Of a DNA stretch of 64,000 bases, positions 36,007 to 44,486 are shown piece by piece (position 1 is the first letter of the stretch; each line of letters starts with the position of its first letter). This stretch comes from Bacillus sp. ZZV12-4809 (GTDB taxonomy: Bacteria; Bacillota; Bacilli; Bacillales; Cytobacillaceae). The translations under genes and the position numbers were made by a program. The notes beneath the pieces are model-generated. The model worked only from the letters and a program-made list of their open reading frames with translations. It had not been told where the DNA came from and did not search any database. Location: NCBI RefSeq assembly GCF_009849585.1, contig NZ_VCRN01000016.1, positions 1-64,000 of the forward strand. Direction: 5' to 3'.

Positions 36007-37335
36007 TTGGAAAAGCTAAATCCTTGGAAGGTAGGGACTTTAGGATTTCAGCATGTGCTAGCCATGTATGCAGGTGCTGTCATTGTACCGCTGATTGTAG
36101 GACCGGCAATTGGGCTTACTGCCCAGCAGCTCGCTTACTTAATTTCAATTGATTTGTTTACCTGCGGGATTGCTACTTTGCTTCAGGTAATAGGGGGGAA
36201 GCATTTTGGCATCAAGTTGCCTGTGATTCTGGGCTGTACTTTTACAGCAGTAGGCCCGATGATTGCCATCGGGAATTTGCAGGGGATTACAGCCATCTAC
36301 GGGGCAATTATTTCTTCGGGTATTATCGTCATGATCCTATCCCAATTTATGAGTAAAATTATGAGATTTTTCCCGCCGGTCGTAACCGGTTCAGTCGTTG
36401 CAATTATCGGGGTATCACTGATTCCTGTTGCCATGAATAATGCTGCAGGCGGGCTTGGGTCATCCGATTATGGAAGTGCAAAGAATTTATTCCTGGCTGC
36501 CTTTACACTGGTGCTGATTATCTTAATGAACCGGTTTTTTAAAGGCTATATGAAAGCAATTTCTGTCCTGCTGTCATTGGTGGCCGGGACTATAGCAGCT
36601 TATTTTATGGGGCTCGTCAGCTTTGCCGAAGTCAGCCAGGCTTCCTGGTTTCATGTCGTTCAGCCGCTTTATTTCGGATTCCCGACATTCAATGCTTCAG
36701 CCATCCTTACGATGACCTTAGTAGCAATTGTTAGCATGATTGAATCTACTGGGGTATTTCTCGCTCTCGGAGATGTCTGTGAGAGAAAGCTCGACTCTAA
36801 GGACATTAAGAAAGGCTTGCGTGCAGAAGGACTGGCTGTTGTTATAGGCGGCATTTTTAACGCGTTTCCTTATACGTCCTTTTCACAGAATGTGGGCCTT
36901 GTAGCATTGACTAAAGTAAAAACGAGAAATGTTGTTATCGCAGCTGGTGTTATATTAATGATTCTCGGTCTTTTGCCCAAAGTGGCTGCTCTGACTACGA
37001 TTATTCCTATGGCTGTTCTTGGCGGAGCAATGATTCCGATGTTTGGGATGGTTATCTCATCGGGAATCAGAATGCTTTCTGTAGTGGATTTCAGCAAAAA
37101 TGAAAACTTGCTTATCGTTGCCTGTTCAATCGGAATTGGGCTTGGTTCAGCGGTGGTCCCGCAGATTTTTGAAAGTCTGCCGACAAGTGCACGCCTTCTG
37201 GTTGAAAACGGAATTGTACTGGGGAGCATCACAGCAATTTTATTAAATATGGTATTTAATTATAAAGAATTAAATATAAGTGAAAGTGAAAGAATTGAGC
37301 AGCTGAAAGGAGACCACTCAGCTGAATTGATTTAA
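36007..37335 (+). CDS. NCS2-family xanthine/uric acid permease
   Basis: A 442-residue transporter with about 14 membrane segments. Motifs are FQHVLAMYAGAVIVPLIVG, PVILGCTFTAVGPMI and the NCS2 signature region ESTGVFLALGDVC, with FPYTSFSQNVGLVALT. It resembles PbuX/PucJ/PucK xanthine and urate carriers and differs from the AzgA-like permease at 28112. The start is TTG with CCTGGGGGG upstream. It is the first gene of the microcompartment operon, so xanthine is the likely imported substrate. Confidence 0.92.
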   Translation: MEKLNPWKVGTLGFQHVLAMYAGAVIVPLIVGPAIGLTAQQLAYLISIDLFTCGIATLLQVIGGKHFGIKLPVILGCTFTAVGPMIAIGNLQGITAIYGAIISSGIIVMILSQFMSKIMRFFPPVVTGSVVAIIGVSLIPVAMNNAAGGLGSSDYGSAKNLFLAAFTLVLIILMNRFFKGYMKAISVLLSLVAGTIAAYFMGLVSFAEVSQASWFHVVQPLYFGFPTFNASAILTMTLVAIVSMIESTGVFLALGDVCERKLDSKDIKKGLRAEGLAVVIGGIFNAFPYTSFSQNVGLVALTKVKTRNVVIAAGVILMILGLLPKVAALTTIIPMAVLGGAMIPMFGMVISSGIRMLSVVDFSKNENLLIVACSIGIGLGSAVVPQIFESLPTSARLLVENGIVLGSITAILLNMVFNYKELNISESERIEQLKGDHSAELI

Positions 37336-37406
37336 TAGCAGCTGCTGTAACCACCTGCCTCTACTTTTAGAGGCAGAAATCAAATTAATAGATAGGAGCA
37401 GGGTAA

Positions 37407-38867
37407 ATGGATTTAATTCTGAAAAATGCAAATATTCCGCAGGGTGATCGTCAGGTTTTAACGAATATTCTAGTAAACGATGGAAAGATTGTCGGCTACA
37501 CGAACGACATTTCTTTTCTAAATGCCTCCAAGGTTATTGATATACAAGGAAAATTAGTTGTCCCAGGCTGTATTGATCCACATACACATTTTATGGATCC
37601 AGGGTTTACTCACAGAGAAACATTTGCAACCGGCAGCCGTTCTGCAGCAGCCGGCGGCTTGACAACTATTATTGATATGCCATGCTGCAGCAAGCCATCT
37701 GTACGGGATGGGGATAGCTTCAATAAGAAAATTGGTCCAATCAGGGATCAGGCTTATATTGATTACTGCTTCTGGGGCGGCATGACCGGGGAGGATGCAC
37801 GTGAAGGCTGGATTGATAATATTTATCCTCAGATAGATCAGGGCGTTGTTGCATTTAAGGTCTACATGACACCTTCTGTACCAACCTTCCCTAAAGTATC
37901 TGACGCAGAAATGCTTGAGATTTTTAAAAACGTTGCAAAAACCGGTCTTCCGATTGGTGTTCATGCTGAAAACTATGATATCTGCACATTCAATTCGAAG
38001 AAGCTTGAAAAAGAAGGCAGACTTGACGGACCGGCATGGGCTGAAGCTCGTTCTAGCCTCGCTGAAAAGGTGGCCATTGAACTGATTCTCAGCTTCGCGG
38101 AAGCTACTGACGCACGTGTACATGTCGTACATATGAGCACAAAGGAAGGCGTTGAGCTCGTTAAGGCTGCAAAGAAACGCGGTGTCAAGGTTACTGCTGA
38201 AACCTGCCCGCACTACCTTGTTTTAAATGCACAGGACTCCATGTCAGAGCGGGGCTCTTATGCAAAAATTGCTCCTCCACTGAGGGGGAAAGAGGATAAC
38301 GAATCCCACTGGCAGGCTCTGGCTGATGGAACAATCGATTTTGTCGGAACCGACCATGCCCCATATGAAATTGCCACTGAAAAGGATTATCCAGGTGCAA
38401 CGATCTGGAACACCTTCCCTGGCATCCCGGGTGTAGAAACGATGGTGCCGATCCTTGTCAGCGAAGGGCTGAATAAAGGCCGCTTATCTCTATCAAGATT
38501 TGTAGAAGTAACGAGCCGCAACGCAGCCATTCATTATGGCATTTATCCTAAAAAGGGTTCAATGGAAATTGGCAGTGATGCTGATTTCACGGTTATTGAT
38601 CTTGAAAAAGAATATGTTATTGATGAGCAGAAAACAGAATCAATGGCTAAGTATAATCCGCTTCATGGCATGAAATTAAAAGGAAAGCCAGTTCAAACAA
38701 TAATTCGCGGAAACGTGGTATTCGAAGAAGACAAAGGGATCGTCGGGAAAGCAGGATATGGAGAGTACGTTCCGCGCCAAAGCATCCAGAGACTGGAAAG
38801 AACATTAAAGTATGAAAAATACGAAGCAGTCAATGTGCAAACAAAAGATCCTGTAGCACAGCAATAA
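37407..38867 (+). CDS. Cyclic amidohydrolase (hydantoinase/allantoinase family), candidate xanthine amidohydrolase
   Basis: A 486-residue dihydroorotase-superfamily enzyme. The binuclear metal site is visible as DPHTHFMDPG, the lysine to be carboxylated in VVAFKVYMTP, GVHAEN, VVHMSTKEG and GTDHAPY. The family opens cyclic amide rings (hydantoins, allantoin, dihydropyrimidines). In this operon I infer hydrolysis of the xanthine pyrimidine ring to 4-ureido-5-imidazolecarboxylate; allantoinase or hydantoinase are alternatives. The ATG has GATAGGAGCAGGG upstream and lies 71 bases after the permease gene. Confidence 0.9.
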   Translation: MDLILKNANIPQGDRQVLTNILVNDGKIVGYTNDISFLNASKVIDIQGKLVVPGCIDPHTHFMDPGFTHRETFATGSRSAAAGGLTTIIDMPCCSKPSVRDGDSFNKKIGPIRDQAYIDYCFWGGMTGEDAREGWIDNIYPQIDQGVVAFKVYMTPSVPTFPKVSDAEMLEIFKNVAKTGLPIGVHAENYDICTFNSKKLEKEGRLDGPAWAEARSSLAEKVAIELILSFAEATDARVHVVHMSTKEGVELVKAAKKRGVKVTAETCPHYLVLNAQDSMSERGSYAKIAPPLRGKEDNESHWQALADGTIDFVGTDHAPYEIATEKDYPGATIWNTFPGIPGVETMVPILVSEGLNKGRLSLSRFVEVTSRNAAIHYGIYPKKGSMEIGSDADFTVIDLEKEYVIDEQKTESMAKYNPLHGMKLKGKPVQTIIRGNVVFEEDKGIVGKAGYGEYVPRQSIQRLERTLKYEKYEAVNVQTKDPVAQQ

Positions 38868-38895
38868 ATATAGATATCGAAGGAGGCTGAATGGA

Positions 38896-39486
38896 TTGGA
38901 ACTTAGGGGAAAAAAGCACTGTGTAGTTATTATTGATATGTTAAACGACTTTATCGGGGAAAAAGCTGCATTAAGGTGTGAAAATGGAGAAAAAATCGTT
39001 CCTAAAATTCAAGAGCTTATTGAGTTCGCACACGAAAACAATATTCAGGTTGTGCATGTTCAGGAAGCTCATAGAAAGAATGACCGTGATTTTCGTGTAA
39101 GACCTGTTCATGCAGTAAAGGGGACCTGGGGTTCGGAATTCATTCCAGAACTTCAGCCAGACGAGAGCAAAGGAGATTATGTGGTCCAAAAGAGACGGCA
39201 TAGTGCATTTAGCTATACCGATTTTGATCTCTTCCTGAGAGAAGAAGAAATTGATACGGTGGTCCTCACTGGTGTCTGGACCAATGTATGTGTACGCAGT
39301 ACTGCTTCTGATGCCTTATATCATGGATACAATGTAATTTGCATATCTGATGGCACCGCTTCACAGGATGATGATATGCACGTATCCGGTCTAAGAGATA
39401 TCGACATTTTTGGAGACATATTATCAACAGAAGAATACAAAGAACTGGCTAAAAAGAAATTCTCCCAAGACGAATCTGTTGTCTAA
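38896..39486 (+). CDS. Isochorismatase-family cysteine hydrolase
   Basis: A 196-residue enzyme with the nicotinamidase/N-carbamoylsarcosine amidase fold. The catalytic Asp lies in VIIDMLNDF, the Lys in VVQKRRHSAFSYTD and the nucleophile Cys in VWTNVCVRSTA. Relatives hydrolyse ureido or amide bonds. A role cleaving the ureido group of ureidoimidazole carboxylate is inferred. The start is TTG with GGAGG 9 bases upstream. The stop overlaps the likely UbiX start. Confidence 0.9.
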   Translation: MELRGKKHCVVIIDMLNDFIGEKAALRCENGEKIVPKIQELIEFAHENNIQVVHVQEAHRKNDRDFRVRPVHAVKGTWGSEFIPELQPDESKGDYVVQKRRHSAFSYTDFDLFLREEEIDTVVLTGVWTNVCVRSTASDALYHGYNVICISDGTASQDDDMHVSGLRDIDIFGDILSTEEYKELAKKKFSQDESVV

Positions 39487-40066
39487 CTCTTCTCCAGGTC
39501 CAAGAAAAAAACGAATCTTAGTGGGCATAACCGGAGCAAGCGGATCATTGTATGCATATACACTGATCCGCGCTCTTCATCAATTAGAGATCGAAACGCA
39601 TTTAATTGCTACGGAGATGGGAGAAAAAGTAATGCAATTTGAATGCGGGGTCAAGATGGACGAGCTGAAGGAGTATGCCGCTATCCACAGCAACCGGAAT
39701 CTTTTCGCTGCGGTTGCCAGCGGATCCTTTAAAACAGACGGAATGGTGATTGTGCCATGTTCGATGAATACATTGGGTGCAATTGCGAACGGGGTCGGCG
39801 ATACCCTTCTAAGCAGGGCTGCCAGTGTTGTTTTAAAGGAGAATCGAAAGTTTATTATTGTTCCGAGAGAGGCTCCATTTAATTTGATTCACCTCCGCAA
39901 TATGACTCTTCTCGCTGAGAGCGGTGCATGCATAATGCCTGCATCACCTGGCTTTTACCATAAGCCGACAGAGATTTGGGAGCTGGCCAACTTTATGGTG
40001 GCGAGGATATTGGACATGCTGGATATAGACCATGAGCTCCTTGAGAGATGGGGGGAAAAAGCATGA
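39479..40066 (+). CDS. ubiX: UbiX-family flavin prenyltransferase
   Basis: Makes prenylated FMN, the cofactor of UbiD decarboxylases. About 195 residues with VGITGASGSLYAYTLIRAL (flavin site), VPCSMNTLGAIANGVGDTLLSRAA and PREAPFNLIHLRNM, and SPGFYHKPT near the C-terminus. The proposed TTG start at 39479 overlaps the preceding stop; a longer frame from TTG 39410 is possible and neither has a strong ribosome site. Its stop forms ATGA with the UbiD start. Confidence 0.92.
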   Translation: MSNSSPGPRKKRILVGITGASGSLYAYTLIRALHQLEIETHLIATEMGEKVMQFECGVKMDELKEYAAIHSNRNLFAAVASGSFKTDGMVIVPCSMNTLGAIANGVGDTLLSRAASVVLKENRKFIIVPREAPFNLIHLRNMTLLAESGACIMPASPGFYHKPTEIWELANFMVARILDMLDIDHELLERWGEKA

Positions 40067-41400
40067 ACCCTGTAACAATGAGAGCTTTGCTGGATAGATG
40101 GGAAAGCAGGGGACTTGTTCATCGGGTTAAAAAAGAGGTGGATCCACTCTATGAACTCGGAGCAGTAATTAATACGAAACATGGACGTCAGCCTTTTTTA
40201 TTTGAAAGAATAAAAGGCTATCAAACTTCCATGGCTGCCGGTCTCGGAGGAGATAGAGAACTGATGGCAGACAGCATGGGAATCTCCTCTTCTGAACTTA
40301 TTCCTAAACTCATCGAATCAATTGTTAATCCTATACCGACAACTTTAAGGCAAACTGGTCCTGTTCAGGAGAATCTTGTGACCGGGGAATTCGATTTGGC
40401 AGATTTGTTTCCTATTCCAACTTATCATGCAGAAGATTCAGGAGCTTATTATGTGGCAGGAATATTGGTGGTTAAAGACTTATCCGGCAAAAAAAGGTAT
40501 ACCTCGATTCGCCGGATGCAATACCTTGGCGGTAATCGAACGAATATTCTCATAACCTCCCCGGAGCTGATGGAGCAATATGCCCATTATGAAAGCATTG
40601 GAGAACCGATGGAAGTGGCTGTTATGTTTGGTGTCGTTCCAGCTGTTGTCCTAAGTTCCCAGATCAGTACGCATCTGTATCATACCGACAAATTGGATGT
40701 AGCTGGTGCCCTGCTTGGCCAATCGCTGGATGTTGTTCAGTGCAAAACGGTGGATTTGGAAGTACTGGCTGATGCCGAAATCGTCCTGGAAGGCAAAATG
40801 CTGCCATATGAAAGAGAACTGGAAGGGCCGTTTGGCGAACTGGCCGGTTATTATGGCACCAGAACGCCTCAGCCGATAGTAGAATTTTCGGCTGTGACTT
40901 ACCGTAATAATGCTATCTCACAGACTATTTTTCCATCAAGCTATGAAGAAAGGCTGCCAATGGCTCTTGTCAGGGAAGCAACACTTTTAAGCACCGTCAG
41001 ACAGGTTGTTCCGTTTATCAAAGCTGTACATATCCCGATGGGAGGGGTGGCTCGCTATCATGCAGTCATACAAATAGAGAAGAAGCATGAAGGTGACGGA
41101 AAACAGGCAGCACTTGCAGCCTTTGCAAGCGATAAGGATTTAAAGCATGTAGTGGTTGTGAATGATGACGTCGATATCTTTGATTCGGATGATGTTGAAT
41201 GGGCTATTGCGACAAGAGTACAGGCGGGGGATGATATTTTTATCGTACAGGGTGCGAAGGGATCACCGCTCGAGTCTTCTCATCATTTAAAAGGAGTCAG
41301 CGATAAGATGGGCATAGACGCAACCTATCCGCTTGGAAAAGAAGAGTTATTTAAAAGAACTTCAATCCCCATTGAAGTGAATCTCGAAGACTATCTATAA
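40063..41400 (+). CDS. UbiD-family prFMN-dependent decarboxylase
   Basis: A 445-residue decarboxylase of aromatic or alpha,beta-unsaturated acids, using prFMN from the adjacent UbiX. Family motifs include SIRRMQYLGGNRTNI, the ELEGPFGELAGYYGTRTPQP segment with catalytic Glu residues, and GVSDKMGIDAT. The ATG at 40063 lies inside the UbiX stop (ATGA) with GGGGGGAAAAAGC upstream. Heteroaromatic acids are known UbiD substrates, so I infer 4-amino-5-imidazolecarboxylate decarboxylation. The substrate is not proven. Confidence 0.93.
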   Translation: MNPVTMRALLDRWESRGLVHRVKKEVDPLYELGAVINTKHGRQPFLFERIKGYQTSMAAGLGGDRELMADSMGISSSELIPKLIESIVNPIPTTLRQTGPVQENLVTGEFDLADLFPIPTYHAEDSGAYYVAGILVVKDLSGKKRYTSIRRMQYLGGNRTNILITSPELMEQYAHYESIGEPMEVAVMFGVVPAVVLSSQISTHLYHTDKLDVAGALLGQSLDVVQCKTVDLEVLADAEIVLEGKMLPYERELEGPFGELAGYYGTRTPQPIVEFSAVTYRNNAISQTIFPSSYEERLPMALVREATLLSTVRQVVPFIKAVHIPMGGVARYHAVIQIEKKHEGDGKQAALAAFASDKDLKHVVVVNDDVDIFDSDDVEWAIATRVQAGDDIFIVQGAKGSPLESSHHLKGVSDKMGIDATYPLGKEELFKRTSIPIEVNLEDYL

Positions 41401-41426
41401 GCTTTTGCAGGTAGAGGAGGTCAAAA

Positions 41427-41690
41427 ATGAAGGCAATTGGTCTGATAGAAACAAGGGGCTTGACAGCAGCTATTGAAGCGCTGGACTCCATGGCAAAAGC
41501 GGCAAATGTCAGCTTGGTTGATTTAAAGAGAGTCGGATCAGGGCTTGTCACTGTCATTATTGAAGGGGACGTAGCGGCAGTCACAGCTGCTGTTGAGGTT
41601 GGAAAGACTGCTCACACTATGGCTGGAGGAGAACTGGTGTCGGCAAATGTTATACCACGCCCTCATTCAGAACTTCGCAAAATTCTTTAA
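41427..41690 (+). CDS. BMC-H microcompartment shell protein 1
   Basis: An 87-residue single BMC domain: AIGLIETRGLTAAIEALDSMAKAANV, then VGSGLVTVIIEGDVAAVTAAVEVG and IPRPHSEL. It forms hexamers that tile the flat shell facets. GAGGAGG precedes the ATG. It directly follows the decarboxylase gene, linking the enzymes to the compartment. Confidence 0.97.
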   Translation: MKAIGLIETRGLTAAIEALDSMAKAANVSLVDLKRVGSGLVTVIIEGDVAAVTAAVEVGKTAHTMAGGELVSANVIPRPHSELRKIL

Positions 41691-41722
41691 GCAGATGTTC
41701 CAAAAGTGGAGGTGCATAATGC

Positions 41723-42664
41723 GTGTCTAACTTTATAAAAAGTGTTGTTGAAGAAGTATTGAAGCCCTACAGCAAGCCAAAAGCAAATCCTATTAATGGG
41801 ACTCCCAATTTCTCCCCGCCCCGCAGCCAGCCGGGATTGAAGTCAGGTATACCAGGTATTAGCAGGCCTAATTATCAAAAGGAAAAAATGAATAAAAGAA
41901 TAGCTGTTAAAACAGACTCACCCAAGGCTGCTAATCCACACCCGAATATTAGAAGGCAGACAGTTTCACTTTCTTCACCTCAGCCTTCCGCTAAAGAAAA
42001 AATTGCCCAGCTGCAAACCCTGGCCCTGGCACAAGGGAAACAGCGAGTTTCTGCAGAAACAAAATCTGGCCGAAATGCGAGAGAAAGCCAGCTTGTCGGA
42101 CAAACGCCGGATGGTGTAAAAGTATGGCATTTCTCAGATCTTCACCCTGCATTGGAAGGCTCCTTTCAGCGGGAACTGAAAACAGGCTCGATCGGGGTAG
42201 TTACATCAGAAAAATGTACACCGGGACAGCTGTTTTTACTGAATGAACTTTTAAGAGAGTTTCCTTCTTTAAAATATTTTCTGTCATGGGACAAAAACAG
42301 CGGGCAAACCTTTTCGCTAGAGCTTTATGAAGAGAATGATGGAATACTGTTAAACGCTTTAAAGAGCTACTTTAAAAAACTATCCCAAAAATCATTTAAG
42401 GCGACTGCAGCTTATATAGAAAAGTCCCCCAGTCCATGGCTGACAAAACAATTGGGGCTTAACGCGTCAATAGGATGTGTGTCTGTCATTGAAGGAATTG
42501 ACTATTACACAGGTATTTTGCTCCTTGACCGGCACATGAAAAAAAACATGGCCGAACGCATCAATTTTTTAATAGAGAAGAAATATGTTCTTCTTTACGG
42601 TCAGTTTGATGATGTATCCCGAATTACGGATCAGCTTTGTAAGGAATTCGACCGGATTAAATAA
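41723..42664 (+). CDS. Microcompartment-associated protein of unknown function with N-terminal helix and disordered linker
   Basis: A 313-residue protein with a GTG start after GTGGAGGTG. Residues 1-16 (MSNFIKSVVEEVLKPY) form an amphipathic helix like microcompartment encapsulation peptides. Residues about 17-110 are Pro/Ser/Lys-rich and probably disordered. The remaining ~200 residues contain two segments starting GSIGVVTS and ASIGCVSV that loosely echo the beta-alpha layout of BMC domains. The second ends YTGILLLDRHMKK...LYGQFDDV. No catalytic motif is recognised. It may be a cargo scaffold or a divergent tandem-BMC shell protein. Confidence 0.85.
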   Translation: MSNFIKSVVEEVLKPYSKPKANPINGTPNFSPPRSQPGLKSGIPGISRPNYQKEKMNKRIAVKTDSPKAANPHPNIRRQTVSLSSPQPSAKEKIAQLQTLALAQGKQRVSAETKSGRNARESQLVGQTPDGVKVWHFSDLHPALEGSFQRELKTGSIGVVTSEKCTPGQLFLLNELLREFPSLKYFLSWDKNSGQTFSLELYEENDGILLNALKSYFKKLSQKSFKATAAYIEKSPSPWLTKQLGLNASIGCVSVIEGIDYYTGILLLDRHMKKNMAERINFLIEKKYVLLYGQFDDVSRITDQLCKEFDRIK

Positions 42665-42735
42665 AAGTTTGGCCAGGACAACAATTCAAGAAAAATTAGC
42701 CGGTGTGACACTTTTACAGGAGGAGGATTCTTCAG

Positions 42736-43149
42736 TTGCAAGCATTGGGTTTAATTGAAACCGTTGGTTATTCAACAGCAGTTTCTGCAGCAGATGCAGC
42801 CGTAAAAGCAGCCGATGTAGAAATTGTAGGTATTGAAAAAGTAATAGGAGTGGATGGCTATCTGGGCGTGACAATCCATTTTAACGGCGATGTAGCAGCT
42901 GTAAAGTCTGCAGTCGACGCCGGTGTGAGCTCAGCAGAGAGAATTGGAAAAGTAATTTCTTCTCATGTCATCCCGCGTGCCCACAATGAAGTAGCCGGGA
43001 AGCTGCTTCCGCAATTTATGCTGAAAGAAATGCATCAGGAAACAGTCACTGAAAAAGAGTTGAGATTCAATAAAGAGCCAATTGAAACAAAGCAGGCTAA
43101 AGAATCAAATGAAGCAAATGAAAATGATCATGATAAACCATCAGTTTAA
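42736..43149 (+). CDS. BMC-H shell protein 2 with C-terminal extension
   Basis: 137 residues: a BMC domain ([26 protein letters not shown], then [23 protein letters not shown] and IPRAHNEV) followed by about 45 charged residues rich in Glu, Lys and Asn. The tail may recruit partners or line the compartment. The start is TTG with GGAGGAGG upstream. Its pore region (IGVDGYLG) differs from the canonical version in its two paralogues. Confidence 0.95.
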   Translation: MQALGLIETVGYSTAVSAADAAVKAADVEIVGIEKVIGVDGYLGVTIHFNGDVAAVKSAVDAGVSSAERIGKVISSHVIPRAHNEVAGKLLPQFMLKEMHQETVTEKELRFNKEPIETKQAKESNEANENDHDKPSV

Positions 43150-43172
43150 TAATCTTAAGGAGGAAACACATA

Positions 43173-43457
43173 ATGGGTGAAGCATTGGGCTTAATCGAAA
43201 CGAAAGGTCTTGTCGGTGCTGTTGAGGCAGCGGATGCAATGGTGAAAGCAGCAAACGTGGAGATCTGCGGATATGAAAAAGTGGGATTTGGTCTAGTTAC
43301 CGTTATGGTCAGAGGAGATGTAGGAGCGGTTAAAGCAGCCACCGATGCAGGAGCCGAAGCTGCCAGCAGAGTAGGAGAACTTATTTCGGTCCACGTCATT
43401 CCAAGGCCGCACAGCGAAGTTGAAAGAGCTTTATTATCAAAAAATATCGGTGAATAA
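43173..43457 (+). CDS. BMC-H shell protein 3
   Basis: A 94-residue canonical hexameric shell protein: [26 protein letters not shown], then [27 protein letters not shown] and IPRPHSEVE. It is very close to major shell proteins such as PduA/EutM and is probably the main facet protein. AAGGAGG precedes the ATG. Confidence 0.97.
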   Translation: MGEALGLIETKGLVGAVEAADAMVKAANVEICGYEKVGFGLVTVMVRGDVGAVKAATDAGAEAASRVGELISVHVIPRPHSEVERALLSKNIGE

Positions 43458-43459
43458 GC

Positions 43460-44191
43460 ATGAGGAGCAAAAGGCAGAGTGTTATGGCTAAAAACACTCT
43501 GCAGGCGCTTTACATGCGAAATAATAACTGCAGAGAAAGAAAACCTCATATCCTGGCTCTATTGACCTCACATATGATAGGGATGGAACCGGGATTATCA
43601 TACTTGAAACACTTATTACAGGAAGATATAACACTTAGAATGGCTGCTGAAGAAGAAATGCTGATCCAATTTCCGCTTGAGGAGTTAGTTTTTCAGACAG
43701 GGAATGACGATTGGATCTCACCTTCAATGATTAATAATCAGCTTCTTGATCATTTTGATGAGATCCTATTGCCTATTCTATCTTTTTCTTTAATAGCAGA
43801 TCTATTAGCCCTTAACGAACAAAGGCCTTTGGTGCGGATCATCCTAATGGCTTTGTTAAAAGGGAAACGGGTTACGGCCTTGAAGGCTGGAGGTGATCCT
43901 TTCAGCCAATATTGGAAACTGAATGGAATGGATAAAGGTCCTGATTTCTTAAAAAGAAAACTTAATGGGCAGATGGCAGAGTTAAAGATGCTCGGCATAA
44001 GATTAATAGATTTTAATGATAAAGCTGACTATACAGCTCAGCAGATGAAGAAAACAGTTATTTCCGATGATACAGTCAGGTTTGCCTATTTAAACAAGCT
44101 TAATCACTTAACTGTTCCAAAAGGGGCTATCATTACCCCCCTGGCAAGAGATACAGCAAAGGAGCTCAAGATCGAAATTATTTTTCATTAA
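43460..44191 (+). CDS. Flavoprotein-fold (HFCD-like) microcompartment protein
   Basis: 243 residues, beginning 2 bases after BMC-H 3. HILALLTSHMIGMEPGLSYLKHLL and EILLPILSFSLIADLLALNE...ALLKGKRVTALKAGGDP follow the layout of the Flavoprotein family (HFCD fold). The C-terminal VPKGAIITPLARDTAKELKIEI resembles segments common in BMC-locus proteins. Flavin binding and function are inferred; proteins of this type occur in several BMC loci. Confidence 0.75.
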   Translation: MRSKRQSVMAKNTLQALYMRNNNCRERKPHILALLTSHMIGMEPGLSYLKHLLQEDITLRMAAEEEMLIQFPLEELVFQTGNDDWISPSMINNQLLDHFDEILLPILSFSLIADLLALNEQRPLVRIILMALLKGKRVTALKAGGDPFSQYWKLNGMDKGPDFLKRKLNGQMAELKMLGIRLIDFNDKADYTAQQMKKTVISDDTVRFAYLNKLNHLTVPKGAIITPLARDTAKELKIEIIFH

Positions 44192-44204
44192 GGAGTAGGT
44201 CTTT

Positions 44205-44483
44205 ATGCAAATGGGAATAGTGGTTGGCCGCGTAACTGCCACAAGAAAAGATGATAATCTGGTAGGCACAAAGCTATTAATTACCCAGCCTATAGGATTG
44301 GACGGCTCAATGTTACCGAACCCCATTATAACCGTTGATACTGTTGGTGCCGGCATAGGAGAAAAAGTCATTTATGTGACTGGAAGCATGGCATCAAGAG
44401 CGGTTCAGAATAAAGATGCTCCTATCGATGCTGCCATTATCGGAATTATAGACAGTGTAGACGGAATGGAAACAGGGGGTTAA
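44205..44483 (+). CDS. BMC-P (EutN/CcmL) pentameric vertex protein
   Basis: A 92-residue protein with GIVVGRVTATRKDDNLVGTKLLI, VDTVGAGIGEKVIYVTGSMA and IDAAIIGIID, all EutN/CcmL hallmarks. Pentamers cap the icosahedral vertices. With three BMC-H proteins it gives a minimal closed shell; no BMC-T gene is recognised here. AAGGAGT lies upstream. Confidence 0.96.
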   Translation: MQMGIVVGRVTATRKDDNLVGTKLLITQPIGLDGSMLPNPIITVDTVGAGIGEKVIYVTGSMASRAVQNKDAPIDAAIIGIIDSVDGMETGG

Positions 44484-44486
44484 TAA

